Origin: JAGOJE01 sp964553715
GTDB lineage: Bacteria > Pseudomonadota > Alphaproteobacteria > Rickettsiales > Rickettsiaceae
DNA length: 64,000 nt
Assembly (NCBI GenBank): GCA_964553715.1
Contig: CAZKKY010000001.1
Location: forward strand, 68,745 to 132,744
Direction of reading: 5' to 3'
In this document: positions 1 to 9,599 of the stretch, one piece after another
How positions within the stretch are numbered: the first letter of the stretch is position 1
How the letters are laid out: every line of letters starts with the position of its first letter
Translations under genes and position numbers: made by a program
Notes under the pieces: model-generated
Seen by the model: the letters and a program-made list of their open reading frames with translations, nothing else
Database searches by the model: none
What the model was told of the DNA's origin: nothing

Positions 1-1339
1 ATTCAAAGCCCTGACGTATAGAATATAAATTCGAAGCTCCTTTTCCTATTTCTTCTCTTATACGCTCATATATCAAAACATTAGCATCTACAGCCATACC
101 AATAGTAAGAATTATACCAGCAATACCTGGTAATGTTAGAGTAGCATGAAACATTGATAGCATAGCAAAAATATATAAAAGAGCTATAGAAAGAGCAATA
201 TTAGCAAAAACGCCCATAATGCCATAAGACCAAGTCATGAATATCACAACAGATAAAAAACCTATTAATCCGGCTTTTTTTCCTGACTCAATAGAATCAA
301 CACCCAAATTTGGACCAATACTTCTTTCTTCAATTATAGTAAGAGGTGCAGGAAGAGCGCCAGCACGTAATAATAGAGCAAGGTCATTTGCTGCTTCAAC
401 TGTAAAACTACCAGAAATAATACCATTCCCGCCTGTTATAGGCTCGTTAATTACAGGGGCACTGAGTAATTTATTATCCAGAACTATTGCAAATCTTTTT
501 CCAGAATTTTGTCTAGTAATTTCAGCAAAAATCTTACTACCAAAGCTATTAAAAGAAAAAGCAACAGCAGGTTGAGCGTTTTGATTGAAAGTTGCTTGTG
601 CATCAACTAAAGTATCTCCGGAAAGAGATGCTTTTTTCTTAATGACTACACCCCTACCTTCTGAATCTTTAACAATCATAGAACCTGAGGGAATATTACC
701 AGAAGCTGCTTGCTCAGGACTTATCATATCATCTACCATGTGGAAAGTAAGTTTTGCGGTTTGTCCAAGAACTGATTTTAAATGACCAGGATTATCAGCC
801 CCTGGAACTTGCAATAAAATATTACTTTCTCCTTGACGCTGAATAATAGGCTCTGTTGTACCATTTGGGTCAACACGCAATCTAATAATCTCTATAGATT
901 GATTTGCAACCTTTTCTTTCAAGTCTAATATTTTATCATTATTGAAAGAAATAGTTACGGTAGCAGAATCATTAGATATTGTAATACCTCTATCAATTTT
1001 GTACAAAATACTACGTACTCTATCAAAATCAGACTCCTCTCTTAAGGAAAAAGTGATTTGAGTCGAATTAGAATGTAAGTTTTTGTAACCAATTTTATTA
1101 GATATTAACTCTTTACGTAATGTAGAAGTAAGTATTTCTAACTGATCATGCATATATGAATTAAAGTCTATATCTAAAAGCAGATGACAACCTCCTTGAA
1201 GATCTAACCCTAGGTTAATCTTACTATTTGGTAACCAAGGAATATTCTTCGCTCTCTCGAAATTAGGAAGAATATATATAACCGATAAAATCGTAAAAAG
1301 TAGCGATATTAGTATTTTCCAAATAGATATAGATTTCAC
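1..1339 (-). CDS. secD: Protein translocase subunit SecD (3' end beyond window)
   Basis: SecD works with SecF and YajC as the proton-motive-force-driven accessory complex of the SecYEG translocon, pulling exported proteins across the inner membrane. I translated this open frame from a GTG at 1337-1339. The product begins VKSISIWKILISLLF, giving a first membrane helix, followed by the SecD D1 motif LGLDLQGG. The readable part ends in the conserved membrane motif GMAVDANVLIYERIREEIGK, so about 446 residues are present and the last membrane helices lie outside the window. It follows yajC by two bases on the same strand, the usual yajC-secD order. GTG is the only plausible start after the yajC stop. 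Whether secF is fused or separate cannot be seen. Confidence 0.93.
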   Translation of the reverse strand, partial: MKSISIWKILISLLFTILSVIYILPNFERAKNIPWLPNSKINLGLDLQGGCHLLLDIDFNSYMHDQLEILTSTLRKELISNKIGYKNLHSNSTQITFSLREESDFDRVRSILYKIDRGITISNDSATVTISFNNDKILDLKEKVANQSIEIIRLRVDPNGTTEPIIQRQGESNILLQVPGADNPGHLKSVLGQTAKLTFHMVDDMISPEQAASGNIPSGSMIVKDSEGRGVVIKKKASLSGDTLVDAQATFNQNAQPAVAFSFNSFGSKIFAEITRQNSGKRFAIVLDNKLLSAPVINEPITGGNGIISGSFTVEAANDLALLLRAGALPAPLTIIEERSIGPNLGVDSIESGKKAGLIGFLSVVIFMTWSYGIMGVFANIALSIALLYIFAMLSMFHATLTLPGIAGIILTIGMAVDANVLIYERIREEIGKGASNLYSIRQGFE

Positions 1340-1341
1340 TT

Positions 1342-1800
1342 TTAAGCCTTAGACTTTTTTGTTACTTTTTTAAGTGTTGTTTCCACATTATCTTTTTTAC
1401 TAGAGGCAGCCTTGCTGGTAGATTTTACTTCAGTCTTATCAGAATTTATAAGATCTTTACGACCTATAATATTAGTAATAGATGATTTTAGTATTTTTAT
1501 ATCTACATCTTTAGCTATAGTAATTTCTACAGTTTCGCTAGCTTCTGTAACTTTACTCACAACACCATAAATACCAGCTTGTGTAACAACCTCTTCTCCT
1601 CTTTTAACTGTAGAAATAAGCTTTTCATGCTCACGACGTTTTTTTTCTTGAGGACGAATCAACAAAAAATAAAACACCATGAAAATTAATAAAATTGGGA
1701 CTAAACTGGTCATGCTGCTTTGCATAGGCGATATATTTTCAGAATTTTGAACATCATTAGATTTATCTACTAAAACTATATTATTGTTATCGCTTGCCAT
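1342..1800 (-). CDS. yajC: Preprotein translocase accessory subunit YajC
   Basis: YajC is a small single-span inner-membrane protein that binds SecDF and SecYEG. The 152-residue product has a polar N-terminus of about 30 residues, one hydrophobic helix (SLVPILLIFMVFYFLL) running into the family signature RPQEKKRREHEKLI, then the small domain with GEEVVTQAGIYGVVSKV. The N-terminal extension and a Lys/Ser/Thr-rich C-terminal tail make it longer than the usual 85-110 residues. It lies between skp and secD on the same strand with a 15-base upstream gap, so the four genes bamA-skp-yajC-secD are probably one transcript. Confidence 0.93.
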   Translation of the reverse strand: MASDNNNIVLVDKSNDVQNSENISPMQSSMTSLVPILLIFMVFYFLLIRPQEKKRREHEKLISTVKRGEEVVTQAGIYGVVSKVTEASETVEITIAKDVDIKILKSSITNIIGRKDLINSDKTEVKSTSKAASSKKDNVETTLKKVTKKSKA

Positions 1801-1815
1801 ATTTGCTACCTATAA

Positions 1816-2397
1816 TTAATAATTAAATGGAATTGTTTTTAGAGTATCGTTAAGCCTTGATATTACGATCTCTGTAATGTCTAGACCTTGACTGTAGTAA
1901 AGCAAGGGAGAAGACGGAAACACTATATTAAAATCATGTTCTTTAGTCAAAGACTTTATAATATCAATAGTAGTATCATGAGCTTGCTGCATACCATTTG
2001 AATAGGCTCTATCCAACCGTGTTTTTTTTTCTTGCATCATATTTTGAGTGTCAGAAAGCTTTTTATTGAATTTTGAGACCTCTTTTTCAAACTCTGCATC
2101 ACTCAACACACCACGCTTTTTCATTATATCTTCTTCATCTTTTTTTAGTTCCATCTCTTTAGCATGCATTACTTTTTCAAGATCTTCCCCTATTCTTGAT
2201 ATTTCTTTTTGCATATTTTGTACAGCGAATGATTTTTCAAAAACCAAGTGAATATCCACAACAGCTGCTCGCAAAGCATTTTTATTATCAGACGAATTGG
2301 AAATAGCAAAAGCATCGCTGGAACAAGACAAAAGAATAATAAAAAATAGAGATATAATATTATTTCTAATCATATAATAATCAAAATTTATCAACAT
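1816..2397 (-). CDS. skp: Periplasmic chaperone Skp/OmpH family
   Basis: Skp (OmpH) is a trimeric periplasmic holdase that carries unfolded outer-membrane proteins to the BAM complex. The product has a signal peptide (hydrophobic stretch IISLFFIILL, likely cleavage after DAFA) and then the OmpH start AAVVDIHLVFEKS. A long charged amphipathic helical region (about residues 65-150) follows, typical of the tentacle helices, before a short C-terminal beta segment. Two starts are possible: the Met used here, or Met9 (2373), which would put the signal peptide at the very N-terminus. Neither has a clear Shine-Dalgarno. The gene is 15 bases downstream of bamA, the standard arrangement. Confidence 0.85.
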   Translation of the reverse strand: MLINFDYYMIRNNIISLFFIILLSCSSDAFAISNSSDNKNALRAAVVDIHLVFEKSFAVQNMQKEISRIGEDLEKVMHAKEMELKKDEEDIMKKRGVLSDAEFEKEVSKFNKKLSDTQNMMQEKKTRLDRAYSNGMQQAHDTTIDIIKSLTKEHDFNIVFPSSPLLYYSQGLDITEIVISRLNDTLKTIPFNY

Positions 2398-2412
2398 AAA
2401 AAATTAACAGTA

Positions 2413-4737
2413 CTAAAGGCTTGTAGACATTCTAATATGAAAACGCATTTGCTCATCATATTTTTTATATTTTAAAGGAATAGCCCAATCGATTCTAATA
2501 GGCATAATTCTAGTAGTCCACAATATACCAGCGCCAACAGATACTCTAGGAGATTTACTGTTATAAATATCTTTTTTATTATAAGAAGTTTCTTCCTTTG
2601 CAAGGTCAAAACCCCAAAGCGCACCTACATCAGAAAAAATAGATCCAGATACGTTCATCTCTTCAGGTAACCCTATAGGAAAAATAAGCTCCACGCTACC
2701 AGTATAAAACCTCTGGCCATTTATTCCTTCACCAGTACGTTTATCTCTAGGACCTATGCCACCACCAGCAAAACCTCGTAAATTATAATCACCTACGCTA
2801 AATCTATCACTTATTCTTACCTTTTTTTTGTCTACACCATGCATAGTGCCAACAGAGCCAGAAATCTTCAGAGTGACTTTATTACTAAAAAATGACTTAA
2901 ACACCTTAGCATCTGCTTGATATTTCAAGAACTTATTGTTACCACCAACTCCAGCATATTCATTACTAATAGAAGAAAGTAAGCCATTTTTTGGTACTAT
3001 CCTACTATCTAATTTATCATATACAAAACTATTAGTTATTGAAGACGTAACAAATTTACCAACCTGATCTTTAACAAAGTGAGATGCAAGATCGCTTTTC
3101 TTTATCGTTAAATCATCTTTCTTGATAAGGTAAGATATATCATGAGATATAGTTTCTGTAATATCATAACCCGCACTAATTCTAGACCCTATAGATTTAA
3201 GAGAGTAAGGCTGAGCCTCTCCACCAAAATTACTAGTAGCCTTAGTACCACTAGAAGTACTAAAAAAACCGAGACCTAAAGATAAATCTTTATCCATAAA
3301 ACGAGGCTCAGTAACACCAATATTATAACTTATTCTTTTTGAAGAACGACGCACGCCAGCATCTAAATGCTTTCCAGTGCCTAACAAATTCCTCTCAGCA
3401 AAATTGATAGAACCAAACGGTCCTTCTGAGGAACTATAACCCAAGTCCATACCTATAGATGCGGTAGACTTTTCTTCTACATCCAGATTTATATCATAAC
3501 GATCAGAGCTTCCTTGAACTTTAGAAGTCCTTATATCAACTTTCTCGAAATAATCTAAATTACGTATTCCTCTTTCGGCTTTTGTAATTTCATTTCTATT
3601 GAATATATCTCCTTCTGCAATTTTAAACTCACGACGAATAACATGCTCAGCTGTTTTCACATTTCCTGTAATATTAATTTTATTAATGAATACCTTATCA
3701 GCTTTATTTACAACAAAAACAATATCTACAGTACTTTTTTCAGGATTTTTCCTAAGGCTAGGAACAACAGAAACTTGAGGATACCCACGATTTCCTAGTT
3801 CTTTAGCGATTTTATCTCCAATATTCTCAAGTAAAGTCATATCAAAAATTTTTCCTTTTTTTACGGAAATAAATTTTTTGATATCTTTATCCCTAACATC
3901 TTGCATATTGTTTTCTAATGTTACATCACCAATACGATATTTATTTCCTTCATTTATAGAATATGTCGCTATAAAATAAGTTTTGGTAGGATCAAGTTCA
4001 GCAGTAACAGAAGAAATATTAACATCAGCGAAACCAACTGATTGATAAAATTTGACTAAAAGCTCTTTATCATATTCCATTCTATCAGGATCGTAAGTAT
4101 CATTACTATCCATGAACTTATACCATGCAGACTCTTTAGTCATGATAACACTCTTAAGCTCATCTGAGCGATAATTGTTATTACCCACAAAATAAATATG
4201 CTTTATTGCAGTTTTAGGACCTTCTGTGATATTAAAAATCACCTTCACTCTATTATTTAAAAGCTCCTCTATCTGGGCCACCACATTAATAGAAAAACGA
4301 CCAGATCGTTTATACATTTCAGTGATTTTATCAATATCAGATTGAATTTTAGCATTACTTAAAGAGTCACCAGATTCAGTAAATATCTCTTTAGAAAGAA
4401 CTGAAGATTTTATTTTACTATTTCCTTTAAAAGCTACAGAAGCTACAAGAGGATACTCCTCAACAATAACATTTACTATACCAGAAGATCCTGAGATATT
4501 GATGTTTTTAAATAAAGAAGTAGCATAGAGCTGTTTTACAGCTTTATTCTGAGCCTCCTTAGAAAATTCACCATTAACCTTAAGGCCCAGATAATTCATG
4601 ATAGTATCTTGTTCTACCCTTTGATTTCCAGATATATTTATTTGCCTTATAACCTCAGAACAATAGCCCTGAGTAGCAAAAAAAATTTCAAAAGTAACTA
4701 AAAAAGTTATGAAAAACCTTATAATATTTTTATTCAC
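2413..4737 (-). CDS. bamA: Outer membrane protein assembly factor BamA
   Basis: BamA is the Omp85 barrel that folds and inserts outer-membrane beta-barrel proteins. At 774 residues it matches full-length BamA: a signal peptide (cleavage near TQGYCSE), then POTRA repeats over about residues 28-420 (for example INISGNQRVEQDTI, IKHIYFVGNNNYRSDEL, INKINITGNVKTAEHVIRR), then the barrel. The conserved loop-6 motif is present as DYNLRGFAGGGIGPRD, and the chain ends in a barrel strand, FHIRMSTSL. The usual upstream partner rseP is absent; a DEAD-box helicase gene lies upstream instead. Downstream is skp. Confidence 0.97.
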   Translation of the reverse strand: MNKNIIRFFITFLVTFEIFFATQGYCSEVIRQINISGNQRVEQDTIMNYLGLKVNGEFSKEAQNKAVKQLYATSLFKNINISGSSGIVNVIVEEYPLVASVAFKGNSKIKSSVLSKEIFTESGDSLSNAKIQSDIDKITEMYKRSGRFSINVVAQIEELLNNRVKVIFNITEGPKTAIKHIYFVGNNNYRSDELKSVIMTKESAWYKFMDSNDTYDPDRMEYDKELLVKFYQSVGFADVNISSVTAELDPTKTYFIATYSINEGNKYRIGDVTLENNMQDVRDKDIKKFISVKKGKIFDMTLLENIGDKIAKELGNRGYPQVSVVPSLRKNPEKSTVDIVFVVNKADKVFINKINITGNVKTAEHVIRREFKIAEGDIFNRNEITKAERGIRNLDYFEKVDIRTSKVQGSSDRYDINLDVEEKSTASIGMDLGYSSSEGPFGSINFAERNLLGTGKHLDAGVRRSSKRISYNIGVTEPRFMDKDLSLGLGFFSTSSGTKATSNFGGEAQPYSLKSIGSRISAGYDITETISHDISYLIKKDDLTIKKSDLASHFVKDQVGKFVTSSITNSFVYDKLDSRIVPKNGLLSSISNEYAGVGGNNKFLKYQADAKVFKSFFSNKVTLKISGSVGTMHGVDKKKVRISDRFSVGDYNLRGFAGGGIGPRDKRTGEGINGQRFYTGSVELIFPIGLPEEMNVSGSIFSDVGALWGFDLAKEETSYNKKDIYNSKSPRVSVGAGILWTTRIMPIRIDWAIPLKYKKYDEQMRFHIRMSTSL

Positions 4738-4853
4738 AAGAGCCTATCTAAGCATAATTAACCAAATAAATTCTTATATCATTTGGGTTAAAAATTACAA
4801 CAAGAAAAATTGTTTTTTACTTTTTTGAATAAGAAATAATTATAATCAAAAGA

Positions 4854-6287
4854 TCAAACTATAGATTTTCTCGCAAAATTAGCACTCTTGCCTTTATTAC
4901 GGTCATTACTATTACGTTCATTACCGAATTTTTTAGTAGGAGATGAAAACTTAGAAGAATTTCTGCTAGATTTTCTTTCGCCGAATTTAGATCCATTAAA
5001 ATCGTTTGATTCTGCACTTCTAAAAGGCTTAGTAGATCTTTTTTTATAACCGGTTGCACCAGTAAATCCGTCTTCTTGTTTAAAGAAATGAGAAACACTA
5101 GGAGAATTGTGCGAAATAGCATTTCCTGAATTTCTAAAACCACTTCTAGATCTGTTCCTTGGACCTTTAGAAGATTTAAATTTACCTTCAAAAGTTGACT
5201 TTGTACCTGGATTTAAAAGCTCATTAATAGCATTCCACTTCTTTTTATCTGAAGGCGTAACAAAGCACAAAGACTCACCTTCCGCTCCTGCTCTTGCGGT
5301 ACGACCAACACGATGTATATAATCTTCAGGACATTGTGGTAGATCGTAATTAATAACGTGCTGAACGTGAGAAATATCAAGACCTCTAGCTGCAATATCA
5401 GTAGCAACCATAATACGGTATTTGCTATCCCTAAATTCTCTAATTACCCTCTGACGCCTACCATGACTTAAATCCCCATGAATAGCATCTGCACTATGAT
5501 CATCACCACGAAGTTTTTTAGCCATTTTCTCAGCGCCGATTTTAGTTTTTACGAAAATAATTATAGAACCATCTCTTTTTTCCAACTGCTCATTAAGTTT
5601 GCTATGCTTTTCATCTTCTGATAAAAATAAAATTTCTTGCTTTAAATTCGAGGCAACTTCATTAGTAGAAGCAATAGCAATACGCACCGGATTATTTAAA
5701 TATCTTTCTGCTAAAGAGATTATGTTTTTAGGTAAAGTAGCTGATAAAAGTAGTGTCTGACGAGAGCTTGGTAAAAATTGTACAATCTTTTCAATTTGTG
5801 GAGCAAATCCCATATCAAGCATACGATCCGTTTCATCAAGAACAACAAAATCAATATTATTTGGCCTAAAAGTACCTCTAGATAGATGATCATTAACCCT
5901 ACCAGGAGTTCCAACAATTAATCTTGGACGAGCCTTTAATTGACGCAATTGCCCTTGCATAGAATCTCCACCTATTAAAAGCGCAGTCTTAATAGAACTT
6001 TGCTTACCTAAAAGAGATCTAAGCATATTACTAACCTGTAAAGCAAGCTCTCTAGTAGGAGTAAGAACAAGAGCCATATTTTGAGGGTTTGATAATAATT
6101 TCGTAATTAGCGGAATACCAAAAGCACCTGTCTTACCAGTTCCCGTTTGAGCAGTTGCCAAAATATCATTACCAGAAAGCGCAACAGGTATAACCTTAGC
6201 CTGCACAGGAGTAGGCTTAGCAAAATCAAGAGAGTTAAGCGCGTTAATTAATTGCTCAGGTAGCCCAAGCGACAGAAAATCTTCCAT
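4854..6287 (-). CDS. DEAD-box ATP-dependent RNA helicase, RhlE-like
   Basis: This is a superfamily-2 RNA helicase expected to act in ribosome assembly or RNA decay. In order: Q-motif region (KPTPVQAKVIP), Walker A AQTGTGKTGAF (residues 46-56), motif Ia PTRELALQV (77-85), TPGR (127-130), motif II as DETD (151-154) rather than DEAD, motif III SATLP, and motif VI HRVGRTARAG. After about residue 365 comes a Ser/Arg/Asn/Lys-rich, low-complexity tail of about 110 residues, as in many RhlE/DeaD proteins, probably for RNA binding. It is a lone gene on the minus strand, 116 bases upstream of bamA. The assignment to RhlE rather than another DEAD subfamily is inferred from the core motifs. Confidence 0.93.
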   Translation of the reverse strand: MEDFLSLGLPEQLINALNSLDFAKPTPVQAKVIPVALSGNDILATAQTGTGKTGAFGIPLITKLLSNPQNMALVLTPTRELALQVSNMLRSLLGKQSSIKTALLIGGDSMQGQLRQLKARPRLIVGTPGRVNDHLSRGTFRPNNIDFVVLDETDRMLDMGFAPQIEKIVQFLPSSRQTLLLSATLPKNIISLAERYLNNPVRIAIASTNEVASNLKQEILFLSEDEKHSKLNEQLEKRDGSIIIFVKTKIGAEKMAKKLRGDDHSADAIHGDLSHGRRQRVIREFRDSKYRIMVATDIAARGLDISHVQHVINYDLPQCPEDYIHRVGRTARAGAEGESLCFVTPSDKKKWNAINELLNPGTKSTFEGKFKSSKGPRNRSRSGFRNSGNAISHNSPSVSHFFKQEDGFTGATGYKKRSTKPFRSAESNDFNGSKFGERKSSRNSSKFSSPTKKFGNERNSNDRNKGKSANFARKSIV

Positions 6288-6692
6288 AAATAAAACCTTT
6301 TAAAATTAGTAAAACTTATTTCCTCTAGCATACTATTAAAAAAGGCTTAGCAAGAAAACAAGTAGATAACCAAGAAACTATCTTAGTTATTGTTAACAAT
6401 AGTTATGTGAAAAGTAAGAGAAATAGTCTTAGCTATAGCCTGCCCTTACATCTTTATGAGGCATACAGTTTTTAAAAACTCACTTGTAGTGCTTAAGCAA
6501 ATAATCAGCCCCGGTCCCCATATTCATTTTCTTAAAAATCCTTTCATTTAATAATAAACAATTATGAAGCAGGAGTTCTAAGCACATCACATATTTTGAG
6601 GTAGAAGAATCATACACTATTTTTAAAAGAAATGGAAGTAACTATTTACAAATTGTCCATCACTTCATAATAAATCTTACAAATACATATCA
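6288..6692. other. 405-bp gap without a recognised gene
   Basis: Six-frame reading shows only short frames broken by stops. On the minus strand a G-rich patch (6506-6520, GGGGACCGGGGC when read on that strand) stands out against the AT-rich surroundings. A 15-codon frame (6480-6527, starting MNMGTGADYLLKHYK) covers it. I cannot match the region to tmRNA, RNase P RNA, SRP RNA or 6S RNA by eye. It may be a decayed gene or an unrecognised small RNA. The promoter and leader of the helicase gene must lie at its left end. Confidence 0.3.
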
Positions 6693-8006
6693 CTACGTTA
6701 TTTTATGAGCCCATTTAGAATAGAATATACGGTATAAAAAAATCAAAATCATAATTACAGAAGATGTAATAGACATAATCCATATTATAGACAAATCAAG
6801 ACAGAATATTTGATAAATAAAATATAATGGCACAACCCTTATAAACCAAACAATTACAACATCAACAATAGTTGTAAATTTAGTATCTCCGCCAGCTATT
6901 AATACACATCCTAATACCCATAAAATACCATCTACTAGATAAAAAATAAGAAGCAGGAATATACCTTTATATAACTCATCATATAAATTTAAGTCTTCTG
7001 TATATAAATTAATAATATTATCTTTGAAGCAAAACAAAATTACCGATAAAAGACAAAAACATAATATCTGTATTTTTAGAGCAGAAATTATCAGATCTTT
7101 TATCTTGTGATATTCACATGCCCCTAAAATATTAGACCCAATACCTATAACAGCTTTCTGAACCCCCTCACTTGTTGCAAAAATAAGAATTGAAATATTC
7201 ATACATATATTTTGTATTGTAATTAGATCTGAGCTTGTATCTACTACAATTATCATAATGACATACCCACTTAGTATATTCATCATATATCCAATAGAAT
7301 TTGGTAACCCTATTTTTAAGGTTTTTAACATTATTTCTAAATCAAATCGACATTTACGAGTATGGTATTTATTATTTTGAGCCTTACTTAAAAAGATCGT
7401 AAATACTATCAAAAACTGTAATAATAGAGCAATAGATGTACCAATAGCAGCACCAGTAGCACCCATAGGATTAATCCACCCCTCAATTCCAAAAATAAGT
7501 AAAAAATTGAGTAAAACATTTATAATATTGCTAATGAAAGAAGCCATAGCAACTATTTTTGTTTGTTTTGTACCAATAAAAAACCCTGCAACAGCTGTAA
7601 ATAAAACATCTAGGAATAAAGATGACATTAATATTCGAAAAAAATCTAAACCACTTTCTAAAAAAATTTGAGGAATCAAATATGGTCCTAAAAAAAATCC
7701 AACAGGCACTAAAATAAAAGCACTAGCTATTCCAAAAAAAATCATTTGCCAGGTTGATATTGGAACCTTATCATACTGCTTTGCACCGTTAAAATGACCC
7801 GCCATTACTTCAGAAATACCTGCCATAGAATCAAATCCATGCTCAAAAGCAAATAAAAGAGCACCTACTACTGCAACGGCATTCATTACCATAATATCAT
7901 AACTAGCAAGCATTATTCTATCTACTGTAATCATTAAGAGAGCAGAAAGAGAACTTAGCATTAAAGGAAATGCTATTTTAAAGGTAGATGTAAAATTTAC
8001 TAACAT
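6693..8006 (-). CDS. MATE family multidrug/organic cation efflux transporter
   Basis: MATE proteins export drugs or metabolites in exchange for H+ or Na+. The 437-residue product is highly hydrophobic with about 12 predicted spans. It opens with the MATE-like segment FKIAFPLMLSSLSALLMITVDRIMLA, whose helix-1/2 region contains the family's P-x-x-L...D-x-x-x pattern, and a second pseudo-repeat starts near residue 225 (LKTLKIGLPNSIGYMMNIL). Length and the two-half organisation fit the family. It is monocistronic on the minus strand, 52 bases downstream of the cytochrome c gene. The substrate cannot be predicted. Confidence 0.85.
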   Translation of the reverse strand: MLVNFTSTFKIAFPLMLSSLSALLMITVDRIMLASYDIMVMNAVAVVGALLFAFEHGFDSMAGISEVMAGHFNGAKQYDKVPISTWQMIFFGIASAFILVPVGFFLGPYLIPQIFLESGLDFFRILMSSLFLDVLFTAVAGFFIGTKQTKIVAMASFISNIINVLLNFLLIFGIEGWINPMGATGAAIGTSIALLLQFLIVFTIFLSKAQNNKYHTRKCRFDLEIMLKTLKIGLPNSIGYMMNILSGYVIMIIVVDTSSDLITIQNICMNISILIFATSEGVQKAVIGIGSNILGACEYHKIKDLIISALKIQILCFCLLSVILFCFKDNIINLYTEDLNLYDELYKGIFLLLIFYLVDGILWVLGCVLIAGGDTKFTTIVDVVIVWFIRVVPLYFIYQIFCLDLSIIWIMSITSSVIMILIFLYRIFYSKWAHKIT

Positions 8007-8058
8007 ATTGATAATTTAATGCCCTATCCGCACCAAAGCAAGCATAATAAAAAAAGGC

Positions 8059-8625
8059 CTATTTCTCTGGAGGCAAAGCTGGAATAGGAGAATCATGAGC
8101 ATTGACCCTTAAATATTCTATCACATCAGCAATATCTTGAGGATTACTAAGGCCAGCAAAAGACATTTTGGTTCCTGGCGCAAATTTTGAAGGCTTGCGA
8201 AGCATTTTAAACAAACTTTCATAATCCCATACACCTCCTATATCAATAAGAGCTGCAGAATATTTGTAATCAGAAATTGACGCCTTCTTCCTATCTACAA
8301 CACCCCATAAATGCGGACCAACTCTACTTGGTCCATTTTTTTCTAAACTATGGCATGAGATACATTTTTTTATAATAGACCCACCATTAGCAATATTTGC
8401 ACTCTTCATCAAAGCCGGAATATCTATAGGAGTTTCACTTGCAGTACTACTTTCTATATTTCCTTCTGTATTAACATTAGAATTATGAACGGGGATAACA
8501 TATCCCCTTTCTTTCGGAGATAAATTAGGCTTATATAGAATATTGACTATAGTACCACATATCATGGCTATTAAGCTAGCAAGCAAAATAGATGCAGCAA
8601 TTTTATTCAGTTCAAAACCAGACAT
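8059..8625 (-). CDS. Membrane-anchored c-type cytochrome (CycM/c552-like)
   Basis: A class I cytochrome c tethered to the inner membrane, which would shuttle electrons from the bc1 complex to a terminal oxidase. An uncleaved N-terminal helix (about residues 8-30) is followed by a flexible linker and one haem domain. The haem site is CISCH (residues 88-92) and the probable axial Met is M154 in GTKMSFAGL. The YKYSAAL and MLRKPSKFAPGTKM blocks are typical of mitochondrial-type cytochrome c and CycM. The gene is divergent from xthA and near the MATE gene. It fits functionally with petABC at 25.7-28.3 kb. Confidence 0.92.
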   Translation of the reverse strand: MSGFELNKIAASILLASLIAMICGTIVNILYKPNLSPKERGYVIPVHNSNVNTEGNIESSTASETPIDIPALMKSANIANGGSIIKKCISCHSLEKNGPSRVGPHLWGVVDRKKASISDYKYSAALIDIGGVWDYESLFKMLRKPSKFAPGTKMSFAGLSNPQDIADVIEYLRVNAHDSPIPALPPEK

Positions 8626-8819
8626 AAATCTATAATTAATTTAGATATAAAAATCAAAGAAGGGACCAAAGCACTTACTTAAAGGCCCATCTTTCATTAG
8701 TTCATCAAGGATATATAGCATAAACTAATATAGTTGCACAGTTTTTTATCCAAATATTGTATATTTAATTCAGATATATGATAATATTCCTAGTACAATT
8801 TCTAGGATATAAAAATTTT

Positions 8820-9599
8820 ATGGTCAAAATCATAACTTGGAACATAAACTCGATAAGGTCACGGACTAATCATCTTTTAGACCTTATAAAAAACGAAGAA
8901 CCAGATCTACTGCTATTGCAAGAAATAAAATGTGAAGATCATTCATTCCCCTATTCATTATTTGAAGGCCATTATAATATCAAAATTCACGGACAAAAAA
9001 GTTATAATGGTGTTGCAATATTTTCAAAATTCCCTATTGATGATTTAAAAATAAGCTTTCCTAATAATATCTGCGAAGATCAAGCGCGGTTTATTGAAAT
9101 ATCATGTAATACTACTTCTGGTTATAGCCGCATTATTTCTCTTTACGCACCTAATGGCTCAGAGGTTGGAAGTGATAAATTTTTAACTAAACTTAATTTT
9201 TTTAATCATTTTATAAAATATTTAGAAGATATCAAGAGTATAGAAGAAAATGTAATAATAGGCGGAGATTTCAATATAGCTCCATTCGATATTGACGTAT
9301 ATTCGCCCGATAATCTTGCAAGCAGTGTGTGCTATACATTAGAAGAAAGACACAAAATGAGAACGATTTTAAATATCGGATATCAAGATCTATACCGTCT
9401 CTACAATCAATCAAAGCAAGAATATAGCTGGTGGGACTATAGAAACCAAGGTTTTCAAAAAAACCTTGGGATGAGGATAGATACTATCATCGCAAATCCT
9501 TTAGCAGCAAATAAACTATCCAACTGCTATATCAACAGCACATATAGAGAACAAGAAAAACCATCCGACCACGCCCCTGTAGTTGCTATATTTGAATGA
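8820..9599 (+). CDS. xthA: Exodeoxyribonuclease III (AP endonuclease)
   Basis: Exonuclease III family AP endonuclease for base-excision repair. Visible motifs are TWNINSIRSR (6-15), the metal-binding Glu in LLLLQEIK (E35), GGDFNIAP (148-155, with D150 and N152), and the catalytic SDHAPV near the end (D250-H251). I chose the ATG at 8820, 14 codons inside the longest frame, because family proteins start exactly at MxKIxTWNxNS; the upstream extension is hydrophobic and unmatched. The 259-residue length is normal. The gene stands alone on the plus strand and diverges from the cytochrome c gene. Confidence 0.93.
   Translation: MVKIITWNINSIRSRTNHLLDLIKNEEPDLLLLQEIKCEDHSFPYSLFEGHYNIKIHGQKSYNGVAIFSKFPIDDLKISFPNNICEDQARFIEISCNTTSGYSRIISLYAPNGSEVGSDKFLTKLNFFNHFIKYLEDIKSIEENVIIGGDFNIAPFDIDVYSPDNLASSVCYTLEERHKMRTILNIGYQDLYRLYNQSKQEYSWWDYRNQGFQKNLGMRIDTIIANPLAANKLSNCYINSTYREQEKPSDHAPVVAIFE

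Noticed and set aside
4859..5191. 110-codon minus-strand frame
   Set aside because: Out-of-frame shadow inside the low-complexity tail of the DEAD-box helicase gene.
6480..6527. 15-codon minus-strand frame MNMGTGADYLLKHYK
   Set aside because: Too short to call; it may be a chance frame over the G-rich patch, which is reported as a finding instead.
6400..6560. tmRNA, RNase P RNA, SRP RNA or 6S RNA
   Set aside because: None of their conserved core sequences could be recognised on either strand.
8778..8819. Longer start for xthA
   Set aside because: The extra 14 residues are hydrophobic and not found in exonuclease III proteins, which begin at MxKIxTWN.
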